From Kiritimatiellia bacterium (GTDB lineage: Bacteria > Verrucomicrobiota > Kiritimatiellia > RFP12 > UBA1067), in NCBI GenBank assembly GCA_017447805.1, contig JAFSMR010000019.1, forward strand, positions 1 through 64,000: a stretch of DNA of 64,000 bases, given 5' to 3'. Below, piece after piece: positions 44,376 to 54,200 of this stretch (the stretch's first letter is position 1; each line of letters begins with the position of its first letter). The translations under genes and the position numbers were made by a program. The notes below the pieces were generated by a model, which was not told the DNA's origin, did no database searches, and saw nothing but the letters and a program-made list of their open reading frames with translations.

Positions 44376-44855
44376 TTAGCCGCGCTCGCGATAGAGCTTG
44401 ATGATGCGCTCGACATCTTTCGATTCGAGCTTACCGTGGACTTCGCCATTCACAACCGCGACCGGCGCAAGACCGCAGCAACCTAGGCAACGAACAGCTT
44501 CTACCGAGAACATTCCATCTGCCGTCGTAGCATTCAAGCCTACGCCGAGTTCGCGCTCGAAACCCTTCAGGATATCATCGCCGCCGCGCAAATAGCATGC
44601 TGTTCCAAGGCATACCTGGATGTTGTACTTGCCAGCCTTCTGCAAACGGAAGAAGTTGTAGAACGTTATCACGCCATAAATCTTGGCGAGCGGAACATCC
44701 AGAAGTTTGCTGGTTTCTATCGCTATTTCGCGAGGAATGTAGCCATAGGTCTGCTGCACACGGTGCAACACCATAATAAGATTACCGGGCTTCGCCTTCC
44801 ACTCTTCTACGAAAGCGCGCAATTCCGGCGTCATCGTCTCAAGTTCTTTGCTCAT
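44376..44855 (-). CDS. hndA: NuoE-like [2Fe-2S] subunit (HndA/HydC)
   Basis: 159 residues, the usual length. Helical N-terminal region, then the NuoE cluster ligands in CLGTACYLRGG and CLGCCGLAPVAVVNG. It forms the diaphorase module with hndC. First gene of the operon; AAGGA is 8 bases before the ATG and the promoter lies 35-40 bases upstream. Confidence 0.95.
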   Translation of the reverse strand: MSKELETMTPELRAFVEEWKAKPGNLIMVLHRVQQTYGYIPREIAIETSKLLDVPLAKIYGVITFYNFFRLQKAGKYNIQVCLGTACYLRGGDDILKGFERELGVGLNATTADGMFSVEAVRCLGCCGLAPVAVVNGEVHGKLESKDVERIIKLYRERG

Positions 44856-44888
44856 GATTTAGTCCTTACTTTTTTCCGAACAGCGTGT

Positions 44889-44894
44889 ATTGTA
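44889..44894 (-). promoter_or_regulatory. Extended -10 promoter of the hydrogenase operon
   Basis: Minus-strand AAAATTTGA-TACAAT about 34 bases before the hndA start. No good -35. Divergent from the efp promoter about 100 bases away. Confidence 0.55.
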
Positions 44895-44992
44895 TCAAAT
44901 TTTACCCATGTTAGTCTATGCTAATTTCTAGTTCTTGCAACGAAATAATGCGTGCGCGATTTTCGAAATTACCAGAAATATCAGCTACCCCA

Positions 44993-45021
44993 TTGACCAG
45001 CGGAGCGAATTTTGATAAAAT
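44993..45021 (+). promoter_or_regulatory. Promoter of efp
   Basis: TTGACC (44993-44998), 17-base spacer and TGA-TAAAAT (hexamer 45016-45021): near-consensus -35 and extended -10. A leader of about 37 bases carries CAGGAG before the ATG. Confidence 0.75.
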
Positions 45022-45064
45022 ACGCCCTGAATTTCCATAACTATATAAAGAACAGGAGTAAACA

Positions 45065-45640
45065 ATGGGCGAAGTAATTGGTGCCGGCGAACTGCATAAA
45101 GGCGTTAAGCTGCTTATAGATGGCGAACCTTGGGAAATAACCGAGTTTGATTTTTCCAAGCCAGGCAAGGGGCAGGCTATTTACAACTGCAAACTGCGCA
45201 ATATGATGACAGGCGGCGGTATGTCTAAGAGCTATCGCTCCGGCGATAAGTTCGAAAAACCCGACCTCACACAGCAGAGCGTTACATATTCTTATGACGA
45301 CGGCACGGCATTTGTCTTTACTGATGATAATTTCGAAGAAATCCGCGTAAGCTACGAGGTAATGGGCGATAAGAAATATTTCCTCATGGATGAAATGGAA
45401 GTAAACGCCCTTTTCTTCAACGATAAGGTCATTGGTGTAGCGCTTCCTCAGCTCGTCGAGCGCAAGGTCATTAAGGTAGAGCCCGGGGTCAAGGGCAATA
45501 CTGCTAGCGGCAAGGTGACGAAGCCCGCGACGGTCGAAGGCGGTTATGTCTGCGCAGTTCCGTTGTTCATCAATGAAGGCGATGTCATTCGCATCAACAC
45601 TGAAACCGGCGAATACAACGACCGCACTTCAACCAAGTAA
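45065..45640 (+). CDS. efp: Translation elongation factor P
   Basis: 191 residues in three beta-barrel domains. The modification-loop lysine is Lys35 in KPGKGQA, and the C-terminal barrel has GDVIRINTETGEY. EF-P rescues ribosomes stalled at proline runs. No EpmA/EpmB or other modification enzyme is visible nearby. First of a seven-gene plus-strand run. Confidence 0.95.
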   Translation: MGEVIGAGELHKGVKLLIDGEPWEITEFDFSKPGKGQAIYNCKLRNMMTGGGMSKSYRSGDKFEKPDLTQQSVTYSYDDGTAFVFTDDNFEEIRVSYEVMGDKKYFLMDEMEVNALFFNDKVIGVALPQLVERKVIKVEPGVKGNTASGKVTKPATVEGGYVCAVPLFINEGDVIRINTETGEYNDRTSTK

Positions 45641-45677
45641 TAGTGAATCTTCATATATAAGGAAGGAGTAGCAGAAA

Positions 45678-46307
45678 ATGAGCATTAGGAATCTCGTATT
45701 GTCAGTAGCGACCGTTGCGCTTTTCGCAGGTTGCTCGCCGGAATCCGTTGATATCGAAGTATCAAGTTCTGATATCGCGGCCGCTCGCGCGGGTTCGGTA
45801 GGCTACGCGCAAGTCAAAGCGGTCTACAGTTGCTCGGGCGATGATGCGAAGTCAAAATTCCCGTCCATTAAGAAAACTACCCTTCCTTATCTTGGCGCTG
45901 GCTCAAAGATGGTGCTTAAGGATGATAATATCATAGCAACCTTCAAAGTTCCTGTCGTATCGAGCGCGAACTTCAATAGCATCGCGAACAAAGCGGTCGC
46001 CGCGCTAGTGCTGGATGGCGAAAAACTTACGTTCAAATCGACTTCATACCTCAAATCGCTCAATAGGGAATTGAATTCTATCGATTCTTCTATGGAAGCG
46101 GATTTCAAAGCAAAGCACATGACATTCTCGGTCTCGAGCGATTCTGACGGCTTTGAAGTTGGCGCGATTGCGGCGTTTGTCGATAGCAAAGCCTATCTCA
46201 ACTACACGGCAAAGCTCGCCAACGGCGAATCGACCGACATCGATTTCCGTTGCTCGAGCGAAGAAAGCGTATACCATACGCTCGACCCCTTCATTATCGT
46301 AAAATAA
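45678..46307 (+). CDS. Lipoprotein of unknown function
   Basis: 209 residues. Lipobox FAGC (Cys19) after a hydrophobic core. The mature region looks beta-rich with several Ser/Asp turns and two internal cysteines (YSCSGDD, FRCSSEE) that may pair. No domain recognised. A GGAAGGAG ribosome site precedes it; it is 37 bases after efp. Confidence 0.75.
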   Translation: MSIRNLVLSVATVALFAGCSPESVDIEVSSSDIAAARAGSVGYAQVKAVYSCSGDDAKSKFPSIKKTTLPYLGAGSKMVLKDDNIIATFKVPVVSSANFNSIANKAVAALVLDGEKLTFKSTSYLKSLNRELNSIDSSMEADFKAKHMTFSVSSDSDGFEVGAIAAFVDSKAYLNYTAKLANGESTDIDFRCSSEESVYHTLDPFIIVK

Positions 46308-46317
46308 CGCACCCCCC

Positions 46318-46346
46318 TTGCGGAGTTTGCGCAAATTTGGTAAAAT
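46318..46346 (+). promoter_or_regulatory. Promoter of the small membrane protein gene, leaderless
   Basis: TTGCGG (46318-46323), 17-base spacer and TGG-TAAAAT (46341-46346), followed by only 6 bases to the ATG. Confidence 0.65.
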
Positions 46347-46352
46347 ATTGCC

Positions 46353-46625
46353 ATGAAACTGAAAAAGCCAATGACAGTTAAGGCGCGTCCTGCGGCCGCT
46401 GCGGCAGCTCCTGCCGCCGGTGGCGGCGCGACAATCGCCGATCGCTTCAAGCTAGACGTAACGCCCGCGGCGGCGGCTGGTCCCGTGCGCACGGTCAACA
46501 AGACTGCCGCGCTCATCGCCCTCGTGGCGGCGCTCGCAGGCCTTGCGCTTAGCGGCTTTCTCGCCTATACTCTCTATGACCACTGGGAATTCCTGAAGCC
46601 ATCCACGAGCTTTACTAATTCCTAA
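46353..46625 (+). CDS. Small Ala/Pro-rich single-pass membrane protein
   Basis: 90 residues. A basic, Ala/Pro/Gly-rich segment (1-45) precedes one transmembrane helix (about 50-72, ALIALVAALAGLALSG) and a short C-terminus with YDHWEFLKPS. The positive N-terminus suggests it lies in the cytoplasm. No function recognised. It has its own promoter and lies 23 bases before nadC. Real gene status rests on the promoter and a plausible protein, so moderate. Confidence 0.65.
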   Translation: MKLKKPMTVKARPAAAAAAPAAGGGATIADRFKLDVTPAAAAGPVRTVNKTAALIALVAALAGLALSGFLAYTLYDHWEFLKPSTSFTNS

Positions 46626-46648
46626 TCTGTTCATAAAGGATTGCCGCG

Positions 46649-47530
46649 ATGAAAGATATTATGCTCAACCCTAGGGCACAAGAGGTTGTTTTGGCAGCTC
46701 TCGATGAAGATTTGGCTGGCGTAAAAGGCGGCGAGTGGTGCGATGCGACAAGCCTCGCGCTCGTAGATCCAAAGGCCGTAGCGACAGGCGAAATCCATCC
46801 TAAAGGCACTTCTTGCGTTGTTGCCGGCACAACCGTAGCCAAGGCGGTAATGAAAGCGATAGACCCCAAAATCAAAGTAAAGATTCTTAAAAAAGATGGG
46901 GAGGTCGCGAAAGACGGCGAGCAAATCCTTACATTCCGCGGCTCGGCAAGGAGTATCCTCGCGGCGGAAAGAACAGCGCTGAATTTCATGCAACGCATGT
47001 GCGCAACGGCGTCGCTTACGAGGAAATTCGTAGATGCTACCAAGCACTATGGGACAATGATTCTCGATACGAGAAAGACAACTCCAGGCTTGAGGGTATT
47101 CGAGAAATACGCTGTTCTCTGCGGCGGCGGCACGAATCACCGCTTCGGGATGTTCGATAGGGTTCTCATGAAGGATAACCACCGCCGGCTTTGGCGCGGC
47201 GGCAATCCAGAAGAGCTTGATAAAGCAGTTTTGGCAGCTCGCAAGAAATTCCCGAAGCTCGCTGTGGAAGTCGAAGTCGAAAGCCTCGTGGAGTGCGCGA
47301 GCGCCTTAAAGGCGAGACCTGAGTGGATAATGCTCGATAACATGAGTTGCGCCGACATGAAGAAATGCGTCAAGATGTGCCGCGGAATTTCAAAGACTGA
47401 AGCTTCGGGCGGAATTACGCTCGATAGAGCCAAAGAAGTCGCCGCGACAGGTGTCGATGCTATTTCGCTAGGTTGCCTTACCCATAGCGCAGGCTCTATC
47501 GACCTCAGCCTCGAATGGAGCGCTGTTTGA
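46649..47530 (+). CDS. nadC: Nicotinate-nucleotide pyrophosphorylase
   Basis: 293 residues, normal length. Quinolinate-binding motifs are present: ERTALNFMQRMCATAS, DTRKTTPGLR, GGGTNHRFGMFD and the C-terminal barrel with EASGGI. It converts quinolinate and PRPP to nicotinate mononucleotide in NAD synthesis. It overlaps coaX by up to 16 bases. Confidence 0.96.
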   Translation: MKDIMLNPRAQEVVLAALDEDLAGVKGGEWCDATSLALVDPKAVATGEIHPKGTSCVVAGTTVAKAVMKAIDPKIKVKILKKDGEVAKDGEQILTFRGSARSILAAERTALNFMQRMCATASLTRKFVDATKHYGTMILDTRKTTPGLRVFEKYAVLCGGGTNHRFGMFDRVLMKDNHRRLWRGGNPEELDKAVLAARKKFPKLAVEVEVESLVECASALKARPEWIMLDNMSCADMKKCVKMCRGISKTEASGGITLDRAKEVAATGVDAISLGCLTHSAGSIDLSLEWSAV

Positions 47531-48312
47531 AAATCCTCGCTTTAGATGTAGGCAATACTTCGACTGCGGCGTGCCTGTGGAAAGATGGCCGTATATCAAA
47601 TGCGATACATTGCGATGGATCGTTTGCCGAAACATCCAAGCGAATATTGGCGCTCCTCGATAAGGCAACCAGCAAAAAGAATAAAGAACCTGTTACCTTC
47701 GCATATTCCTCGGTCGTTCCGAAGATGGATTCAAAGTGGAAGAGCTTTGCCTTAAGAGGAAAACTCCCCTTCCATCAGATTTCCTACGCAGATTTTACTC
47801 GCGCGAACATTTCCAATATAACATTCGACTATCCTAAGCCAGAAACAATCGGGCAAGATCGCCTGGCAGATGCCGCCGCAGCGGTGGAAAGATATGGCGC
47901 GCCGGTAATCGTTATGGATTTCGGAACAGCCCTAAGCGCCGCGGCGATCACAAAGGACTTCGTATGGCGCGGCGGAGTAATTGCGCCAGGCTTCCCTCTA
48001 ATGCGCGACTACCTCTTCGAGCGAACCGCGAAGCTGCCGCGACTAGAAATAGGACGCGGCCAAACCCCCAAAATCGGTCGCTCTACAATTGAAGCGATGC
48101 GCTTCGGCGCGCTCGTGGGCTATCGAGGAATGGTCCGCGAAATAACCACGCAACTCAGGAAAAATTTCAACCAAGATTTCAAGCTCGTCGCAACTGGCGG
48201 CTACGCCAAGTGGGCGCTGAAAAGTTCAGGATTGGATTTTATAATCGACCCTAATCTTACGCTTTTCGGCGTAGGGTTGATCGCCGCCAAAGCCCGGCAA
48301 AAAGATATCTAA
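47515..48312 (+). CDS. coaX: Type III pantothenate kinase
   Basis: 265 residues. ASKHA-fold motifs LALDVGNTST near the start, QDRLADAAAAV and MDFGTALSAAAI identify CoaX, which phosphorylates pantothenate in CoA synthesis. The ATG lies inside nadC; a TTG at 47527, overlapping the nadC TGA, is an alternative start four residues later. Paired with nadC as a cofactor-synthesis unit. Confidence 0.94.
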   Translation: MERCLKILALDVGNTSTAACLWKDGRISNAIHCDGSFAETSKRILALLDKATSKKNKEPVTFAYSSVVPKMDSKWKSFALRGKLPFHQISYADFTRANISNITFDYPKPETIGQDRLADAAAAVERYGAPVIVMDFGTALSAAAITKDFVWRGGVIAPGFPLMRDYLFERTAKLPRLEIGRGQTPKIGRSTIEAMRFGALVGYRGMVREITTQLRKNFNQDFKLVATGGYAKWALKSSGLDFIIDPNLTLFGVGLIAAKARQKDI

Positions 48313-48332
48313 AAGAAAGGATTTACCCGGAA

Positions 48333-48875
48333 ATGAAAAAGATTTTATTCGCGCTATTGGCAACTTCCCTTTTCGCAATCTCGGGTTGCGGACCTTTCTG
48401 GGTCGACCCTTACATAGTAGTAACCGAAAGTAAACTCAACTGGGTGGAAATCCACTACTACAATCTGAACAAAAAGCCGACACAAAAGGTTTCGTTATAT
48501 CTCACCGGCGGCGGATACGGCGAACTTAAGAAAGGCACGAGCGAACTTGTCTCTAACGATTTCGCAAAACATAACGATTCGTCCGAATGGGAAAACATAA
48601 GAGTAACTCGAATCGACGCCGACCCGAAGCATATCAACGATATATTCCAAAATCTAGTGAATTATGGCTTGCTAGATAGGGAAAAAAGCTTCCGTGGGGC
48701 CAAGAAGGAAAAATACGATCGCTTTATCGCAGTTAAAGCAAATATTTCAAACTACACATATTCCGAGCGCGATAATATTTTCGAAGTCGACCCCGATTTA
48801 GCCGAGCAGCTTCTTGACGTAATCAGAGAATTCGAAAGCCACGCCCGCCTCATGCGCAACAACTCAGGATTTTAA
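48333..48875 (+). CDS. Lipoprotein of unknown function
   Basis: 180 residues. Lipobox ISGC (Cys19). The mature part is charged, mixed alpha/beta, with YYNLNKKPTQKVSLYLTGGG and a helical C-terminus. No family recognised. AGAAAGGA lies about 11 bases upstream. Four bases separate it from the DUF975-like gene, so the two are probably co-expressed. Confidence 0.72.
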   Translation: MKKILFALLATSLFAISGCGPFWVDPYIVVTESKLNWVEIHYYNLNKKPTQKVSLYLTGGGYGELKKGTSELVSNDFAKHNDSSEWENIRVTRIDADPKHINDIFQNLVNYGLLDREKSFRGAKKEKYDRFIAVKANISNYTYSERDNIFEVDPDLAEQLLDVIREFESHARLMRNNSGF

Positions 48876-48879
48876 TCAA

Positions 48880-49794
48880 GTGAAACCGAACATTGAAATT
48901 CTTGGCGAAGCAAAGCTGCTTCTCATTGCAAAAAGATGGTTTTGGCGAATTGTGCTTGCGTATTTGGCTTTCAATTTAATTTCAGTTCTTCTCGGCAACA
49001 TTCCAAATCTCGTTTTTGGCGATGCGCTTATCCCCGCTAACTTGAAAGAAGCCAATACGCCGGAAGAAATTCTTTCGATCCTCAAGCAAAAGAAATTTCT
49101 CGCCAATCTCGCGATCATCGGCTCGTTTACGGTTTTCCTTTCGTTTCTCGCAAGAGCAATCTCAAACACAGGAATATCTAAAATTCTTCTTAAAGGCGCA
49201 AGAAACTATGACGGCACCGACTGGTTCAAAGGAGCCTTTTGCGCGCTAAAAGATCCCTTTGGCGCACTCTTGCTTTTTGTCGTTTGGTTTTTTAGGGTAT
49301 TATGGATTCCAATTTTCATAATAATGCCTGCGATGATTTTCTTCTCGGTCGATTTTATGAAAAATGACGAGCCTAATTTTCTTTTCTTCTTGACTCTTCC
49401 GCTCGCGCTGCTTTCGCTCAAGCCATTCTATCGTTTTAGGCAAATATGGTTCATAAAATCAGAACGCCCCGAGCTAGGCGCTTTAGAAATAATGAAGGAA
49501 AGCGATTCTTTGATGGAAGGCAATAAAATGAAAAACTTCCACCTCGATTGCCGTTATTGGAAAATCTTCACGCTTATACTTTTGCTCATGCTGATATTGA
49601 CCGCGATTACGCTAGTCGAAGAACATATGGGGCAAAGCCCGATTCTTGCGCTCGTGCATCTAGCGTCGATGGGGCTGGTCTTTTATCTCGCAATATATTT
49701 CAACGCCTACTGGGATTTAGGCCAAGCTATTTTTTATCGCGAAATTTCGGACGAAAAGAAGCCTCTCGCCGCTGCGCAATCGGAAGAAATCTGA
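48880..49794 (+). CDS. DUF975-like multi-pass membrane protein
   Basis: 304 residues, GTG start. About six transmembrane helices, with the spacing and motifs of DUF975 proteins: a YRFRQIWFI segment, ALEIMKESDSLMEGNKMKNF before a helix, and a C-terminal FNAYWDLGQAIFYREI. Function of the family is unknown. Its end overlaps the convergent ribF end by 61 bases. Confidence 0.75.
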   Translation: MKPNIEILGEAKLLLIAKRWFWRIVLAYLAFNLISVLLGNIPNLVFGDALIPANLKEANTPEEILSILKQKKFLANLAIIGSFTVFLSFLARAISNTGISKILLKGARNYDGTDWFKGAFCALKDPFGALLLFVVWFFRVLWIPIFIIMPAMIFFSVDFMKNDEPNFLFFLTLPLALLSLKPFYRFRQIWFIKSERPELGALEIMKESDSLMEGNKMKNFHLDCRYWKIFTLILLLMLILTAITLVEEHMGQSPILALVHLASMGLVFYLAIYFNAYWDLGQAIFYREISDEKKPLAAAQSEEI

Positions 49795-50585
49795 TTCACA
49801 AGCTCTTCGAGAGAACCAAACTTCTTCTCGGGCCTTATAAATAAATGTATTTCCACTTCGCCGAATGTTTCATTCGGCTCGTCAAGAAAATGGATTTCCA
49901 GAACTTCATTCTTCCAAGCCATCTCGCCTAAAGTAGGTGCGAGGCCGAAATTCGCGACAGCCCTCGAGCCGTTTACCTTGACGGCATAAACGCCATGAGG
50001 CAAATTAAGGAATAGATTCTCAGGTTTGATATTAACGGTAGGAAAACCGATCTTTCTTCCAAGTCCTTTGCCGGGCACTACGCGACCGAAAATCTTCCAA
50101 GGCCTTGAAAGCATTGCCGAGGCCTCGCAAAACTCTCCCTTTTCTATAGCCTTGCGGATTCTCGTCGATGAAATTCTTTGATCTTTCCAAGTTGCAAAAG
50201 GCGCAATCTCTACCTGAAAGCCTAGCTTTTCCAAAAGCGCCTGATTCCCTTGTCCGCCATGGCCGAATTTCCAGTTTGCCCCGCAGACGATTTTCTTTTC
50301 TTGGCAAGGAGCGATGAATTTTTCGACGAAATCTTCGGCGCTCATCGCCGCGAGTTCGCGAGTAAATTCGAGCGCGACAACCTTTTCCACGCCTTGCGAA
50401 AGAATTAGCCTGCGCCTTTCCTCGAATGGCATGATTAGCCTGGGCGCGAGCTCAGGCCGCAGAATAGAAAGAGGGTGGTTTTTGAATGTAAGCGCGATTC
50501 TTGCAGAAGACAAAATCCTCTGATGCCCTAAATGCACACCATCGAAAAAACCTACTGCAATACCTCTCTGAGCGGAATCGTACAT
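49734..50585 (-). CDS. ribF: Bifunctional riboflavin kinase / FAD synthetase
   Basis: 283 residues, a little shorter than the usual 300-310. The FAD synthetase nucleotide motif GFFDGVHLGHQ is at 12-22, with the ISSTRIR segment; the riboflavin kinase domain has GRVVPGKGLGRKIGFPT. It makes FMN and FAD. The start overlaps the truB end by 34 bases, while the end overlaps the DUF975-like gene on the other strand. Last gene of the long operon from 62013. Confidence 0.94.
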   Translation of the reverse strand: MYDSAQRGIAVGFFDGVHLGHQRILSSARIALTFKNHPLSILRPELAPRLIMPFEERRRLILSQGVEKVVALEFTRELAAMSAEDFVEKFIAPCQEKKIVCGANWKFGHGGQGNQALLEKLGFQVEIAPFATWKDQRISSTRIRKAIEKGEFCEASAMLSRPWKIFGRVVPGKGLGRKIGFPTVNIKPENLFLNLPHGVYAVKVNGSRAVANFGLAPTLGEMAWKNEVLEIHFLDEPNETFGEVEIHLFIRPEKKFGSLEELVNQISSDCAAARGFFSSEISR

Positions 50586-51277
50586 GAAGCGAAATCTCTT
50601 ATGTCCATATCTAGCAGCTTATCGAAGGCAATCGCATCTTCGACTTTGAACTTTCCTATTCTCGTGCGACGGCAACTCTCCAGAGCCGCCCAGCAGCCAA
50701 GCTCGGCACCGAAGTCGTCGGCAAGCGCCCTGACGAGCAAACCTTTCATCGCATTAAGCGAAAACGCGACGACTCCGGGCTTTTCCGGCAGAAGCGCCGC
50801 GTTAAATTTCCAGACATGCGAGAGGAATGGTTTATGCTCGCCGGTATCGGCGATTTCGTAAAGCGCTGACCCCTCGCGGCGCACAGCGCAAAAACGCGGC
50901 TCGGTCTGGAATATGTCGCCTTTGAATTGCGGCATTACTTTCGCAATTGCATTTGCATCGATCGCGGAGAAATCTTTTTCTTCGATTATGTTGCCCTGCA
51001 TGTCGCCTGTAGAAGTCTTTACTCCCAGCCTGAAAGTTCCTTCGTACGAGCGGTCTGCACCCATTATGTCGCCGACAAACTTGTTCGCATCGTTTATGAG
51101 AAGCACAAATAGCCCGCTTGCGCTTGCGTCAAGCGACCCTCCATGACCTACATGCACAAGATTGAACTTTCTCTTGACGGCCTTCTGGACTGTCGAGAAA
51201 GCAATACCAGCGGGCTTATCGACAAGAAGCGCCGCGTTTAAATCTTCCAGTATCTTAAGCTGTGCGAGATTCGCCAT
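50552..51277 (-). CDS. truB: tRNA pseudouridine-55 synthase TruB, short form
   Basis: 241 residues against about 300 in E. coli. The N-terminal LLVDKPAGIAFST and the catalytic Asp50 in GHGGSLDASASG are present, as is the RSYEGTFRLGV segment. The C-terminal PUA domain is missing. It isomerises U55 in the T-arm of tRNAs. It starts one base after the beta-galactosidase stop. The unusual neighbour suggests the operon is a rearranged one. Confidence 0.93.
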   Translation of the reverse strand: MANLAQLKILEDLNAALLVDKPAGIAFSTVQKAVKRKFNLVHVGHGGSLDASASGLFVLLINDANKFVGDIMGADRSYEGTFRLGVKTSTGDMQGNIIEEKDFSAIDANAIAKVMPQFKGDIFQTEPRFCAVRREGSALYEIADTGEHKPFLSHVWKFNAALLPEKPGVVAFSLNAMKGLLVRALADDFGAELGCWAALESCRRTRIGKFKVEDAIAFDKLLDMDIRDFASCTIPLREVLQ

Positions 51278-51278
51278 T

Positions 51279-54200
51279 TTATTGCTGTTCTTTATGCTTT
51301 ACGCTTTCGATGGAAAGATTCCACTCGAAAACTTTCTTCGGATCGAAAAGATATTTCGCCATCGGCTTCGGGCCGCAGCTCGCCCCGCCCAATCCTGTTT
51401 GGCGGATATCGAGATCTAGGCAAACTTCGTCTCTCGGAATAAGCGGAGTTCTGAAGCGGCGCTGGCCGTTCCTGTGGCGAGAATAATTCAAATCTTCGCA
51501 AGTGTAGTGAGTAGCTTTCATGAATAGCGGCGTAGTGGACGAGAATTTCACGCCACGCCCGTTCTTGTCGAAGAACTCCGCCCAGCGTACATCGCACTTG
51601 CCGCCGTTTTCCTGCGGCCTGATATAATCGGTGAACTGGTCGTTGACGGTCGATTCCCATACGCCGAAAAAGCTGCCGGTCTTGCGGTCTATATAGTTTT
51701 CCCACGGTCCCCTTCCATAATAACGAAGGTTTTCGAGCTTGGGCGAGAGTTTCATCGAAAGCCCTATGCGCGGCAAGGCTTCGGGCATTTCACCATAAGG
51801 CGTTACCTTGTTCTTTATTTCGATAGAACCATCCTCGGCGAAAAGCCAATCGGCTTCGTGAATAAAGCCGCGCCCTTTAGCGCCGGTCACATCCGTTTTG
51901 ACTCTGACGAGATTGCCGGCAAGCGCCTCAATCTTCAACGCATGGTATTTAAGTTGCGTTAGGCCCGCACCCTCGAAACCTGCTACATCGTCACCCCATT
52001 TATTCCCGGTCCTCATCCAGTTGTCGTTATCCACAAACGCCCTTTCGCATGTAAAGCGCGGACCCGACTCCATTCCTTCGACGACATCGTCGAGTATCAC
52101 GATCCCTTTCATCGAGAGATAAGAAAGCGCGCCCGTCTTTTTGCAGAAAATCGCGCATGTGCCGTTTCTTTCGACCGTGATGGTCTTCTCGTCTTCGTCG
52201 ACTACCATATCCTGCTTGCCGGCAACTTCAACCTTTCGCGGCTCGAGAGAGTATTTTTCTTCTATAGCGATCTGATTTTTCGCCACGCACCAGCCTGCCG
52301 GGATAAAGCCTTTCGCCTCGCGCGTCTTGAAATAGATATTCACGAATCGTTCCTTCGAAGCATCCGATTTCGCAATAGCTTCTTCAAGCTCGGGAATAGA
52401 GAGTTTTCCTGAAGAAAGCGGGCCGATCGCAGGTGGCGTAAAACTGCCGCTCGCGACTTTCGCGCCGTTCTCGAGCACCTCCCATTCGCCGGCAAATTCG
52501 TCGGCGGATGTGAACCCGAAACGATTCTCTAGAGTATAACTCCAATCGTTTTTGTCCATTTTCACTACGAGGTTTCTATGGACGTGCGCTACTTCAATAA
52601 GTTTCGGCGAAATGTTTCTCATCGGGTCGACGACTCCGTTGACGCAGAAAGGTCCGTCGTTTGGCCTATCATCGAAATCGCCGCCATAGGCGAGATAGCG
52701 ATCTACAAGACCAGTCTTCGGATTTCTGCGGTCGGTGTATTTCCAAATGCCTTGATCGACCCAATCCCAAATGCACCCGCCGACGAGAGCAGGGTAAGAG
52801 TAAATCGTTTGCCAATATTCCTCGAAATTGCCGAGCGCATTGCCCATTGCATGCGCATATTCGCACATGATATACGGCTTGCCGGCCGTCTGGCCCGCGA
52901 TTGCAAAGCCCTGCCCGCCTGCCGCGCTTTCAAGAGTACCCGTCTTTTCGTTGCCGAGCTTGCCGCGCTTTTCCAACCATTCGACTGCCGGATACATGCT
53001 CGAATCGATGTCGGCGACATCATTACCGCGCTCCCAGTGAATAGGACGGCTAGGGTCTAGCTTCTTCACCTCGTCGCGCGCGGCAACAAAGCACTCCCCA
53101 TGACCAGTTTCGTTGCCGAGCGACCAGATGACGATAGAAGGATTGTTGCGATAGAAAACGACCTGCCTTGCATTGCGCTCTACGATGGAATGCTTCCACT
53201 CCTTGAATCTGCCAATCGACTTTTCTTTGTAACCAGGCTCGTGCGCCTCGACATTCGCCTCGGCTATTACATATATGCCGTATTTGTCGCATAGATCATA
53301 CCAAAGCCTGTGGTCGGGATAATGGCATGTTCTATCGGTATCGATATTGTATAGTTTAAAGAGCTCGATATCTTTCTTCATCTCCTCGAGAGTAACCGTG
53401 CGGCCGTTTTCAGGGCTTGTCTCGTGACGATTCACGCCTTTTAGCTTGATCGGCTTGCCGTTTACATAAAAAGTATTGCCGACGACTTTCTGTTCTTTGA
53501 AGCCGACTTTCTTCGTTCTGATATCAGCGCCCTTTGTCAATATCAAAGTATAGAGATTCGGTTTCTCGGCGCTCCAGAGTTTTACGTCGTCGATTTTGAA
53601 TTCTTCCTTCGTCTTGCCCTTCGCGACAATATTTTCGCCATCGTAAAGCTCGACTTCGCCATCGAACCCTTCGACGCTAAACACCGCGCTCTTGTAATCT
53701 TCGCTTACCTTCGTCGATACTTTGAAATCCCAAATGCCGTCCTTCGGCTTCGACCAAATCGACACATCGCGGAAGATTCCGGAAAAACGAAACATATCCT
53801 GATCTTCGAGATAGCTACCGTCGCACCACTTGAACACCTGCACTGCAATCAAATTCTCTTGCCCGGCAGGCGCCAAAGCATTGGTGATATCGAACTCGCT
53901 CGGCAGTTTGGAATCTTCTGCATAGCCTACAAGCACGCCGTTGACCCAAACGTAAAATGCGCTACCGACGCCTTCGAAACGCAAAATGACATCGCGTCCC
54001 GACCAGTTTTCGGGAACCTTGAAGGTTCTGCGGTAGTTTGATACTGGGTTGTAGTCGCTCTTGCCCGTAAAGCGATCGCGGATATACGGCCAATCGTTTT
54101 TATGCGGATAGTTTACGTTCGTATAAATCGGAATACCCCAACCGCGCATTTCCACGCAACTCGGGACATCTATTTCGCACCACTCCGAATCATCGTAACT

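Noticed and set aside
44911-45168. 85-codon open frame opposite the start of efp
   Set aside because: It overlaps the efp promoter and gene in reverse; no domain.
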